Assembly (NCBI GenBank): GCA_002431945.1
Contig: DJET01000006.1
Coordinates: 35,645 to 62,467 of the forward strand
Direction of reading: 5' to 3'
DNA length: 26,823 bases
Origin: Ruminococcaceae bacterium UBA5891
Lineage (GTDB): Bacteria; Bacillota; Clostridia; Oscillospirales; Acutalibacteraceae
Shown here piece by piece: positions 14,714 to 22,135 of the stretch. A program made the position numbers and the translations under genes. The number at the start of each line of letters is the position of its first letter. Within the stretch, counting starts at the first letter, position 1. The notes under the pieces were generated by a model. It was not told the DNA's origin and did not search any database. It saw nothing but the letters and a program-made list of their open reading frames with translations.

Positions 14714-15448
14714 TTATAATCGCATTTTTTTGTCGCTAGCTTCTTGCGCTGTCCCTGGCCTAATATTTATATATTTTGTCCAATCTTCTTTATTAACCAA
14801 TAAGCTTTTACACTCGCAATTATTTTCACCAGGGATTTCTTTAAACTTGCCTGAGCATAGGATAAACTCTCTAATCGGGTGGGGTCTTGAAAATGTCATT
14901 AATCGAAATGTTTTAACTATGGTCTTTTCAATATAATTTTCCCTTATATTACAAGTAATTAAAAAACTACATTCCTCGTAAAACAAACCGCTTTTTGTAA
15001 GTTCATTATTTACTTTATTACGTATATTTTCAAATAATAACACCTTATTCTTGTCGCCGTTAAAGTTTTTTTCTTTTTCAATAGTATCTAATATTTTCTG
15101 TTTATTTTCTTCTGATAATATATTATAAAATTCTTCAGATGAAAATACATCATTTACTATTAACTCATTTATGAAATTATTTTTATTTCTCAACTCTATC
15201 AAAGGCACGGAAATTAGTGTAGAGGCCAAAACAGAAATTACAACAAGAGAAAAATTGGATATCACATCGCAAAATATTTTTATTTTATCAACATCGTGTG
15301 AATTTACGTTAGTTGAAGCCTGTACAGAAATATCATTTCCATAATATAAACACAACAAATACATAAGAGTAAATACAATTAAAACGAATATCATGGCACA
15401 AATCGAAGGCTTATGCATTCCAAATTTTACAACTTTTTTATTTTTCAT
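14714..15448 (-). CDS. Two-TM membrane protein, N-terminal part of a frameshifted gene
   Basis: 244 residues. Two membrane helices (about 15-35 and 65-85) are followed by a hydrophilic helical region; it then reads through an A7 tract and stops at 14714 after DKKMRL. Dropping one A would extend it by about 113 residues through the following frame, giving a roughly 350-residue protein with two N-terminal helices and a beta-rich cytosolic domain. It is much more AT-rich than the tail genes and lies between the holin and the attachment site, where prophages carry cargo genes. The layout recalls membrane-anchored phage-defence effectors, but I see no diagnostic motif. Ribosome-binding site: GAGGAG. 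Confidence 0.65.
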   Translation of the reverse strand: MKNKKVVKFGMHKPSICAMIFVLIVFTLMYLLCLYYGNDISVQASTNVNSHDVDKIKIFCDVISNFSLVVISVLASTLISVPLIELRNKNNFINELIVNDVFSSEEFYNILSEENKQKILDTIEKEKNFNGDKNKVLLFENIRNKVNNELTKSGLFYEECSFLITCNIRENYIEKTIVKTFRLMTFSRPHPIREFILCSGKFKEIPGENNCECKSLLVNKEDWTKYINIRPGTAQEASDKKMRL

Positions 15449-15558
15449 TTTAACCTCTCCTCAAAGAGATTATACACCATTTATTTCCAAAAATAAAGTA
15501 TTTTGTAAAATAATTATAGAATTTGTAGAATACGACATTCAACGACAAAATTAAAAGA

Positions 15559-15630
15559 ACGCCCACCGTAAGGTTTTATACCTTGCGATAGGCGCAGTTT
15601 TTTGTCTCCCTTATTCTTCTTTAACCTCCG
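15559..15630 (-). repeat. Copy B: holin gene end plus lysis-operon terminator
   Basis: This is the functional copy of the repeat. It holds the last codons of the holin (E-V-K-E-E-TAA), GGGAGAC, and an imperfect 16-bp hairpin (arms at about 15559-15574 and 15580-15595) followed on the minus strand by TTCTTTTAATTTT. It would terminate the tail-lysis operon. It is 93% identical to copy A at 5831-5902, in direct orientation. Confidence 0.75.
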
Positions 15631-15811
15631 GCAGACCGGCGACGGAAGTAAGAACCGAAAGCAGTCCGGCAAGGAGTGAAGCCGAAACTACCACCTTCCA
15701 ATCGACCTGCGAAAGGATAGCCGACGTGCCGATTGTGGCGGCGGCGGTCTGCGCTGCAGTTTTAACAGCGCGAACACCGGCAGCCTTAAACCAAAGCTTT
15801 GTTTTTTTCAT
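15611..15811 (-). CDS. Phage holin (r1t-type)
   Basis: 66 residues. A basic N-terminus (KKTKLWFKAAGVRAVKTAAQ), then two predicted membrane stretches around residues 20-33 and 40-58, separated by the VDWK turn, match small r1t/phi-type holins of Gram-positive phages. It would form pores that let the lysin reach the wall. AGGTGG precedes the ATG, and it lies 15 bp after the lysin gene. The last five codons recur at two other places in the window. Confidence 0.85.
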   Translation of the reverse strand: MKKTKLWFKAAGVRAVKTAAQTAAATIGTSAILSQVDWKVVVSASLLAGLLSVLTSVAGLPEVKEE

Positions 15812-15826
15812 ATGCTCACCACCTTT

Positions 15827-16777
15827 TTATACTCCTAAAATCTTTTTCCAAGTGTTTATACCTACACAGCCGTCCACGGTCAAACCGTTGCTGCCCTGAT
15901 AAGCTCTTACCGCCCTGTCGGTATTCTTACCGAAAAGCCCGTCTACGGTTACGCCTACAGTACGCTGAACTATCTTTGTAAGGTTGCGGTTTGTGTATGT
16001 AAGGCGCTTTTTGCATATCGCACCTTTTGCTACGCTTTCACATTCCGCGCCCCATATTCCGTCTGCGCCGTACTTCGGGAATTTATACCCGTCCGCTATG
16101 GCAGCAAGCTGCCAATCCTTAACAGCGGTGTTAATCGGTTTAGGCTGCGGTGCCGCAGGCGCGGGCGTCGGCTTTTCAAATATGCTTTTATAGCTTATAT
16201 TCATATCAACATTACCGTTTATGCCGTTTACCGTGCCCTTTGAGGTATACTGCCAAATATCGTAAGGGCGGTTAAAGCCGTTTACCTTATCGCCGTATTC
16301 GGCAACCCACTTGCTTATGTTGTCATACCACGGATCGGACATCTTTTCGTTCCAAAACGCCGAACGGCTTGAATAAATGCCCATTTTATAGCCGATTGCA
16401 TTTAACTGCAAATTGTACTCCTGCATAATGCTGAGCATAAGCGCGTCTGAGATACTGCGCCAGTCAAGACCTCTTGTGTTCTCTATGTCTATATATACCG
16501 GCGCGTTTAAGGTCTTGCCGTTAAGCAGCCTTTTTATGTGGGCTATCTCTTTGGCAACCTTAGCTTTATTTACGGCATATGAGAAGAAGTATACCGCAAC
16601 CGGAATACCGAGCCGCGTACATTCGGCATAGTTTCTTTCAAACTGCTTATCGTCCTGCGACGGTATATCGTCGCCGAGCCCCATACGCAGTATTGCAAAA
16701 TCTATCTGCGGCTTTACCTTGTCCCAGTCTATATTACCCTGATAATGTGATACGTCTATTCCTTTTAACATTTTCAT
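15827..16777 (-). CDS. GH25 lysozyme-like endolysin with C-terminal cell-wall-binding region
   Basis: 316 residues. Residues 1-205 are a GH25 (Cellosyl/Chalaropsis-type) muramidase: GIDVSHYQG with D8, and YIDIEN with the catalytic pair D97/E99. A proline/alanine linker (KPTPAPAAPQPKP) leads to a C-terminal region with peptidoglycan-binding features: ADGIWGAECESVA and QRTVGVTVDGLFGKNTDRAV. No signal peptide is present, so release depends on the holin. GGAGG lies before the ATG. It cuts the MurNAc-GlcNAc bond. Confidence 0.93.
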   Translation of the reverse strand: MKMLKGIDVSHYQGNIDWDKVKPQIDFAILRMGLGDDIPSQDDKQFERNYAECTRLGIPVAVYFFSYAVNKAKVAKEIAHIKRLLNGKTLNAPVYIDIENTRGLDWRSISDALMLSIMQEYNLQLNAIGYKMGIYSSRSAFWNEKMSDPWYDNISKWVAEYGDKVNGFNRPYDIWQYTSKGTVNGINGNVDMNISYKSIFEKPTPAPAAPQPKPINTAVKDWQLAAIADGYKFPKYGADGIWGAECESVAKGAICKKRLTYTNRNLTKIVQRTVGVTVDGLFGKNTDRAVRAYQGSNGLTVDGCVGINTWKKILGV

Positions 16778-16792
16778 TTTATCCTCCGTTAT

Positions 16793-17065
16793 TTAATTAT
16801 TCGGTTTGTGCAAATCCTCAAGGTCGGTAAGCCTGTGATTTGCCACTTTTATCTGTTCCTCAAGAACGGGTATGCGCCGCGCAAAATCATTGTGCATACG
16901 AACCTCGCGCGTAAGCTCGCTCAGGCGCTCGTCGGTTACGGCTTGGGCGGTTCCTATGCTGTCCTGCGTTTTTTTATTTGCACGGTTGTTTGTTATTATT
17001 ACGCCTATAAGCGAAAGCACACCGACGGTTATCGCCGCACCTGCTGCAATCAGAGCTTCTGTCAT
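16793..17065 (-). CDS. XhlA-like small membrane protein of the lysis module
   Basis: 90 residues: one N-terminal membrane helix (about 5-27) followed by a charged helix predicted to form a coiled coil (DERLSELTREVRMHNDF, then VLEEQIKVANHRLTDLE). This is the inverse of the classical XhlA topology but common in the small protein beside holin and lysin in Clostridia phages; it is thought to assist lysis. GGAGGGT lies 7 nt before the ATG. Its first 92 bases overlap the end of the sigma factor gene in another frame. Confidence 0.7.
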   Translation of the reverse strand: MTEALIAAGAAITVGVLSLIGVIITNNRANKKTQDSIGTAQAVTDERLSELTREVRMHNDFARRIPVLEEQIKVANHRLTDLEDLHKPNN

Positions 17066-17579
17066 TTTCTCTACCCTCCGTAATATATTTGCTTATGCGT
17101 TCGTCGTCCTCGGCAAGCATTTCTCTTATTCTTTTAATCCCTCTGTTACTGAGCTGTGAGACCGACTGACGGCTGATGCCGCGTTTCTTCGCGATTTCAT
17201 CAAAGCTTAAGCCGTATACGTGGCGCAAAACTATTGCTTCACGCTGTTTTATTCCGAGCTTATCAAGCAGATCCCGCATTGCGATCGCTTCAACAAAATC
17301 GTCCTTGGTATAACCTGTATATTTATCGTCGGTCAGCTCTACCTCAAGGAGCTTTCTTTTTTGTATTTCCTTGCTGTATTTTATATACTGGTTTCTTATA
17401 GCGACCGCTACGTATCTTTGAGAAATGCCGCGGCCCGACGCTATAAGTCTATAAAGAAAGCTCCACAGCATGTCCTCTATTTCTTCGCGCTCTTCGGGGT
17501 ATTCGATTTTATTTGCATAAAACTGAATAAGCTTTTCAAAGTCCTTCTTTATGCGTTCGGGTTCGTTTAATTTATACAT
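16974..17579 (-). CDS. Sigma-70 family RNA polymerase sigma factor (phage-type)
   Basis: 201 residues. Residues about 8-80 fit a divergent region 2 (EEIEDMLWSFLYRLIASG, then RYVAVAIRNQYIKYSKEIQ). Residues about 105-165 are a clear region 4 helix-turn-helix: LGIKQREAIVLRHVYG, LSFDEIAKKRGISRQSVSQL and NRGIKRIREML. Such small sigma factors drive late phage or bacteriocin/toxin genes (Xpf of PBSX; UviA, TcdR, BotR). GGGAGG precedes the ATG. The last about 31 residues, overlapping the XhlA-like gene, are low in family character (D, R, N, C-rich), so the original stop may have been lost. Confidence 0.8.
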   Translation of the reverse strand: MYKLNEPERIKKDFEKLIQFYANKIEYPEEREEIEDMLWSFLYRLIASGRGISQRYVAVAIRNQYIKYSKEIQKRKLLEVELTDDKYTGYTKDDFVEAIAMRDLLDKLGIKQREAIVLRHVYGLSFDEIAKKRGISRQSVSQLSNRGIKRIREMLAEDDERISKYITEGRENDRSSDCSRCGDNRRCAFAYRRNNNKQPCK

Positions 17580-17597
17580 ATCTCAACCTCCCTTGTG

Positions 17598-18809
17598 TTA
17601 CGGTATTTTAATTATATCTTCATCTCTTCCAAAAGCAGTGTTCAAGGCGTCCGCCATTATACTTATTGTGTTTACAGAGGTTCGTATTACTTCCCACATT
17701 CGTTTAAACTGCGCATTAAGCTCAACTATGTATTCAAAGCTGATTTTAATTCCGTCCGCGTCCGAAAGTACAGTTAATGCCGGCGAAACCGTAGATAACA
17801 CCGGTTCGGGATTTTTGGGATCTATCGATATGATTTTCGGCTGTTTGTAAGGCTCGTAACCGTATGAAAAGCTGCCGGCTTCCAACAACGGCTTAAACAC
17901 AAGGTTATTTGCGACAACGCCCTTATTTATCCAAATCTTAAAGTTCATTTTCCCGGAAGCGTTTATTTCCCCTTCGACAGCTTGATAATCCGAAGAGGTA
18001 AAAAGAACGGTCTGACCGCCGATTTCCGCCATCATGACGATATCTTCAATACCTTCGCTTTCGTAAGCAGGGCAGCCGCTGAACATATACTTCCCTTTAG
18101 GAATTGTAATTTCCTCCTGCGCGGCGAATTCAAAGACAACATTTTCCTCGGCGGTGCCGCTTGCTGTTATGGTGCCGTCGCCGTTGTCTGTAAATGTAAT
18201 TCCGTTTACGGTTGCGGTTTCGGGTATATTATACGGATACGGTATAAGATTTCTTCCGTACATATAAAGCTTTACGGGCGAATCAGGTATGGTGCCGTCC
18301 TTGTTTTCGACTTTAATTTCCAAATACTGAGGTTCGGGCGATACGTCTTCGCCCCTTACCGCATTAACTCCGACGGCTGTATTCGTAAGCGGATTCACAG
18401 GCAATCTGTTTACAATAGACACCAGCTGTTCATATTCTGACGGCGTAGGCTTTGATGGTTGATCGCTTTCGTCTCCGCAGCCTTTTATTACCCTTATGAC
18501 AGCCCACGAAGACGTTGCTTTGCGCTCGCCCGAAACACCGTACACCGCAAAGCTGAACATAGGTGTTTTAATCACCTCAAACGGTACGTAGCATTCATCG
18601 GTGCCAACGCATAATTCGTTCTTTTTATTAAGAATTACAGAGCATTTTGTGCTGCCGTTTTTGAATACAACGGTTTTAGCAAATGAAGCCCACGTTTTCG
18701 GAAAAGAAAAGTGTATCTTTATAAATTCAACGCTGTTGCTCACGGCGGCGCCGTCTATATTAAGTATGTTGTTTTCTGTTACTGTTGCAAAAAAAGTGTT
18801 ATTTTCCAA
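17598..18809 (-). CDS. Phage baseplate/fibre protein with BppU-like N-terminus
   Basis: About 403 residues. The N-terminal about 125 residues (VEFIKIHFSFPKTWASFAKT, then YVPFEVI and FSFAVYGVSGERK) resemble the N-terminal domain of lactococcal baseplate upper proteins. A linker (DQPSKPTPSEYEQL) and beta-rich regions including NGITFTDNGDGTITASGTA follow, typical of carbohydrate-binding or fibre modules. It probably attaches a receptor-binding protein to the tail tip. I use TTG 18809: AAGGCGGTG ends just upstream, matching the anti-Shine-Dalgarno sequence at 8 of 9 bases. An earlier in-frame TTG at 18830 overlaps the preceding gene. Confidence 0.7.
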   Translation of the reverse strand: MENNTFFATVTENNILNIDGAAVSNSVEFIKIHFSFPKTWASFAKTVVFKNGSTKCSVILNKKNELCVGTDECYVPFEVIKTPMFSFAVYGVSGERKATSSWAVIRVIKGCGDESDQPSKPTPSEYEQLVSIVNRLPVNPLTNTAVGVNAVRGEDVSPEPQYLEIKVENKDGTIPDSPVKLYMYGRNLIPYPYNIPETATVNGITFTDNGDGTITASGTAEENVVFEFAAQEEITIPKGKYMFSGCPAYESEGIEDIVMMAEIGGQTVLFTSSDYQAVEGEINASGKMNFKIWINKGVVANNLVFKPLLEAGSFSYGYEPYKQPKIISIDPKNPEPVLSTVSPALTVLSDADGIKISFEYIVELNAQFKRMWEVIRTSVNTISIMADALNTAFGRDEDIIKIP

Positions 18810-18826
18810 TTTTGCACCGCCTTTCG

Positions 18827-19054
18827 TCAATTAGTGTTTTCACTTTCGGTTTCCTCGGTTGTTGTACCGGAGTTTTTATTTTTAATTTCGTCGCCGTACA
18901 TTGAGAAGGTATAGTGATCTGCTTCCTTGTCAAGAGTAATTTCGCCGTTTTCGAATTTTTCTCTTATTCCGGTAAAGGCTTTTTCTTTCGTATCAGCTTC
19001 AACCAACATAGATTTTTCTACCATTTCTCTTATATGTACTCTGTATAACGCCAT
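18827..19054 (-). CDS. DpnD/PcfM-like small protein
   Basis: 75 residues. LYRVHIREMVEKSMLVEADTKEKAFTGIREKFENGEITLD matches the DpnD/PcfM-like family, which is found near restriction and conjugation genes and in phage tail modules; its function is not known. The C-terminal tail is T/E/N-rich. ATG 19054 is chosen because GGGGAGGTG sits just upstream; the earlier GTG lies within that site. It sits between two tail-tip genes. Confidence 0.75.
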   Translation of the reverse strand: MALYRVHIREMVEKSMLVEADTKEKAFTGIREKFENGEITLDKEADHYTFSMYGDEIKNKNSGTTTEETESENTN

Positions 19055-19068
19055 TTTTATCACCTCCC

Positions 19069-19602
19069 CTAAGCTACGCGCGTCCAGATGTAGAACGTCA
19101 TAGACGGCTGAATGTTGTTGTGCGGTTGATTGCCGCCGGACGACTGCACCGCATTAGCATAAGTGCCTTGCGGAGTATCGGAATTTGCAAACCCGACACA
19201 TTCTATATAAGCCGGAGTGGCCGTTGAAGCATATGCCATATGCAAGCCGTGAGTATGCGCCGGAGCTTCGTTGTTAGTTAGTGTGTGCTTCTTTTCACCG
19301 AGCGTTAAGCCTGCCGTTGCAAAATCCTCATCGTCTTCATCTACGCCCACAATAGCCTTGCCCTTTGCCGTGCGCTCCCACCTGCCGCCGTAAATATCGT
19401 TCGGGTCTACGTCAGAGCTGGAAAAGATTAAGGTTGTTGTTACCGGGAACAATAAATCAATCAAGTTTTCCAAACATTTTATACTGGGATATTTAGTCTC
19501 TTTTGCGGCTTCACTTAATGACTTATTGAATAAATTTGTCTTATTAACATTTGATTCTATGTTTCCAACCTCACCATTGAACTGTACTGATGTATTTGCC
19601 AT
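19069..19602 (-). CDS. Phage tail-collar/baseplate protein, receptor-binding candidate
   Basis: 177 residues. The N-terminal part (about 1-60) has few features. The C-terminal half is a classical phage tail-collar/Gp10-like module: ERTAKGKAIVGVDEDDEDF, GLTLGEKKHTLTNNEAPAHTHG, and GGNQPHNNIQPSMTFYIWTRV at the end. The histidine-rich H-T-H and QPHNN segments are characteristic of metal-binding short-fibre domains that contact the host surface. ATG 19602 has AAGGAG 8 nt upstream. Confidence 0.8.
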   Translation of the reverse strand: MANTSVQFNGEVGNIESNVNKTNLFNKSLSEAAKETKYPSIKCLENLIDLLFPVTTTLIFSSSDVDPNDIYGGRWERTAKGKAIVGVDEDDEDFATAGLTLGEKKHTLTNNEAPAHTHGLHMAYASTATPAYIECVGFANSDTPQGTYANAVQSSGGNQPHNNIQPSMTFYIWTRVA

Positions 19603-19604
19603 TA

Positions 19605-20045
19605 CTACCACTCCTTGAATGCTAAAATTTGATTTCCGTTTTTATCTTTGATTTGATTTCCGTTTTTATCTGTCAAATATACTGTTTCATACTCACCGTC
19701 GCAGTGTTTCTTGGCGTCATTCAGCCATTTTATCCATCGTTTTACACCGCTCTGCAGATTTTTATCCATATCGGTATCAATACTCCATTTAAAGGACGAT
19801 ACGTAATAAATATCCGAATAATTTGCCAACTCGTGAAACTTATTTATATTTTCTTCAACAGCATTAAACTTACCTAAAATATCCGTTTGGCTTATAGAAT
19901 AACTCACACTACAGTCCGATAATTCAGGTACGGACCGACCTGTTGCGGACATTTTCTCAGATATGTAAAGAAAATCATTATATATGCTGTTCATAACCGC
20001 AACTGTCAAATACCTGTTCACAGTAAGGTTTATCCATTCTGCCAT
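19605..20045 (-). CDS. Phage minor tail/baseplate protein of unknown type
   Basis: 146 residues. The N-terminus (MAEWINLTVNRYLTVAVMNSIYNDFLYI) has the pattern of small tail-tip proteins that follow the hub protein. The C-terminus carries a short tandem repeat, DKNGNQI-K-DKNGNQI. No enzymatic motif is visible. It overlaps the end of the hub gene by 16 bp and ends 2 bp before the collar gene, so all are coupled. Confidence 0.6.
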   Translation of the reverse strand: MAEWINLTVNRYLTVAVMNSIYNDFLYISEKMSATGRSVPELSDCSVSYSISQTDILGKFNAVEENINKFHELANYSDIYYVSSFKWSIDTDMDKNLQSGVKRWIKWLNDAKKHCDGEYETVYLTDKNGNQIKDKNGNQILAFKEW

Positions 20046-21694
20046 TCCAACACCTCAATATCCGCTATATCCTCATAACCAAGGCTTATATTCATACTTG
20101 TAATAATACCTGTCACCATTCCGTCGTATGCAGTTTCAATTTGAATCAAGTCGCCTACCTTTTCATTTCGCAATCGTATTTTGGCTTTAACAGTACCTTC
20201 CGATTCAATATACTTTTTGATATGTTCTCTCTTTGAAATATCTAAGTTTTTGCCATACACAGTAAATTCATTAAACTTTTTTACATTCTCGTTGCTATGT
20301 TTCAAGATCTTATTATTATAAATAACATCTTGAATGATTTCGTCAACATACTCTGAACCTATAAATTCGTAGTCGCCGTCATTCATGATAATCTCTAAAA
20401 CACTCGGCGTTTCCAAAGCGATAATTCTGTTCCCACCATTTATTTGATTTATCTTAGTAGGCTTATCAAAATAGAAGACACCATAATATCCATCATCAGG
20501 AGCAGTTCCTACCGAGAAAGTAAAGAGTGTTTTATTAGCCGATGTCGGTTGCTCCGAATAATTATGTTTTTCCCACTCTGCCGATGTAATCACTTTAGAA
20601 CGATTAAAAATTGCGTTTCCTATTATTCTTTTTGAAGATGTTTTTATCACGCTTGTTATACTCGTCGGTATCTTTCTTATTTTCAGCTTGCCCGGCAAAC
20701 GACTGCCGTCAATCATTCCGCCTATCGCCCAACCAATGCTGCATAACGCATACCGATTACTGCTTTTAGGCAGCCAACCTATAATGTTATAGCCCGAAAA
20801 GCCTTCTTCAAATTCAATTGGAACTTTTGAACCGTTAACAACCCTGGTTACAAGCTCGTCAGCAGTAGTTTCAAATGCTGTTGTGCCTAAAAAATCAGTA
20901 TCATCCATTTTTTTAATACAATTGAGTGATTTGACCGAATAAATATTTTTAGCAATTCTTTCTGTTTCATCTATGTAAAATGTACCGTAATATTTACGGT
21001 TATTATAAACAGTGACCGGACTGTCGTTTTTTATTTCGCACCCATTATTTATTATTGCCGTAAAATTCAATGAGTTTATCGGCAAATCGTAGGACAATGG
21101 ATTTATTTCTTCCAAAAGTTCTATACTTTGCAGTTTATCCAATACATTGATATTTCCGATTTTAACATCTGAAATTTTAATTGATTGATACGGTAAAACT
21201 GTTTTTGTAAAATACAACTCTAAGGAAGAAAACGGCATAGACGGGATAAAATTAAAAATTTCCCTGCCGACCTCAATTTCTTCCTCTAAAAAGGCTTCTG
21301 TGTTTTCATTGCGATACATTGCGTATATCTTCGCACAGCAATTTCCGTAAAAAGTAAGCGTTATTCCTTTTTTCAGATTGAGCATATCGCCGGTTCCCGT
21401 TCCGCTTAATTTCAAATTAAAACCGTTCAATTGACATTCGCTATCAGAAACATCGACCGATATCAGACCGGCATAATCACCTGCAGAATAAAACTTTTTG
21501 TTTTTTTCCTTTAAATCTATTCCGTTGCCGTCAAAAGATACAAAATTCGGGGTTATATAATTTTCAAGCAAAAACTGTGCGCTAAAGGTATTATCCGATA
21601 CGTCCGACAAGTCGCTCACCTGACCGTCAGTGAATAAGCTTATTAAGCTTTGGTTATCGCTGTCAAGATCATAATATCTTATTGTTGCCGCCAA
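20030..21694 (-). CDS. Phage tail hub (Tal-like, baseplate gp27-type) protein
   Basis: 554 residues. Its position after the distal tail protein, and a central hub-like region (INPLSYDLPINSLNFTAII, then PVTVYNNRKYYGTFYIDE), suit the tail-associated hub. The C-terminal stretch (KKYIESEGTVKAKIRLRNEKVGDLIQIETAYDGMVTGIITSMNISLGYEDIADIEVLE) is like the last domain of Siphovirus tail hubs. No peptidase or lysozyme motif is visible, so it may lack a cell-wall-cutting domain. The start is TTG at 21694 with GGAGG 10 nt upstream, 2 bp after the previous stop. Confidence 0.65.
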   Translation of the reverse strand: MAATIRYYDLDSDNQSLISLFTDGQVSDLSDVSDNTFSAQFLLENYITPNFVSFDGNGIDLKEKNKKFYSAGDYAGLISVDVSDSECQLNGFNLKLSGTGTGDMLNLKKGITLTFYGNCCAKIYAMYRNENTEAFLEEEIEVGREIFNFIPSMPFSSLELYFTKTVLPYQSIKISDVKIGNINVLDKLQSIELLEEINPLSYDLPINSLNFTAIINNGCEIKNDSPVTVYNNRKYYGTFYIDETERIAKNIYSVKSLNCIKKMDDTDFLGTTAFETTADELVTRVVNGSKVPIEFEEGFSGYNIIGWLPKSSNRYALCSIGWAIGGMIDGSRLPGKLKIRKIPTSITSVIKTSSKRIIGNAIFNRSKVITSAEWEKHNYSEQPTSANKTLFTFSVGTAPDDGYYGVFYFDKPTKINQINGGNRIIALETPSVLEIIMNDGDYEFIGSEYVDEIIQDVIYNNKILKHSNENVKKFNEFTVYGKNLDISKREHIKKYIESEGTVKAKIRLRNEKVGDLIQIETAYDGMVTGIITSMNISLGYEDIADIEVLEWQNG

Positions 21695-21696
21695 TT

Positions 21697-22125
21697 TTAC
21701 GTTTCCTCCGAATATCCTTTTATTTCATCATCACCGGCAAGCCACTGGCTGTCGATCGCCGTGAATGTGACATCATATACTTTTTCCCACAAAGTGCGCC
21801 CGTGCTTGCGTAATATAAGCTTTCGCTTTACCTGTGATATATAAATATCCGTTTCAAGTGTACCCTGTCCGAACGGTAAAATGACCGTGTGAGCGTTTAC
21901 GGGGTCTGCAAGGGTCAGATATAGGCTGTCCCACTCTGTGTCAGTGCAGGCTGCCGTGCGCCGTATTTGACCGCTTGTATTGAAGAATGTGCCGATATAT
22001 TCAAGGTACATTGATTTTGTACCCTGCAGTCGTCCTGAATTATCGCCGTTAAGTATATCTGCCGTTTGTTCAAGTGAACCGCCTACCCACTCGGCATTAT
22101 ATTCTGTTCCGTCAATCTTAATCAT
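21697..22125 (-). CDS. Distal tail-like protein
   Basis: 142 residues, beta-rich. MIKIDGTEYNAEWVGGSLEQ at the start and a C-terminal VYDVTFTAIDSQWL are typical of small distal-tail or tail-terminator-like proteins between tape measure and hub. It would form the ring that joins tube and baseplate. The start ATG 22125 has AGGGGGTG 5 nt before it. Assignment rests mainly on position and size. Confidence 0.6.
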   Translation of the reverse strand: MIKIDGTEYNAEWVGGSLEQTADILNGDNSGRLQGTKSMYLEYIGTFFNTSGQIRRTAACTDTEWDSLYLTLADPVNAHTVILPFGQGTLETDIYISQVKRKLILRKHGRTLWEKVYDVTFTAIDSQWLAGDDEIKGYSEET

Positions 22126-22135
22126 CTCGCACCCC

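Noticed and set aside
14714..14731. Programmed -1 ribosomal frameshift at the A7 tract
   Set aside because: Joining the two frames needs loss of one base (a +1 or -2 shift), not the -1 shift A7 normally promotes; indel or RNA polymerase slippage is more likely.
5831..15630. CRISPR array formed by the three repeats
   Set aside because: The copies are kilobases apart, differ in their hairpins, encode a holin end, and there are no cas genes.
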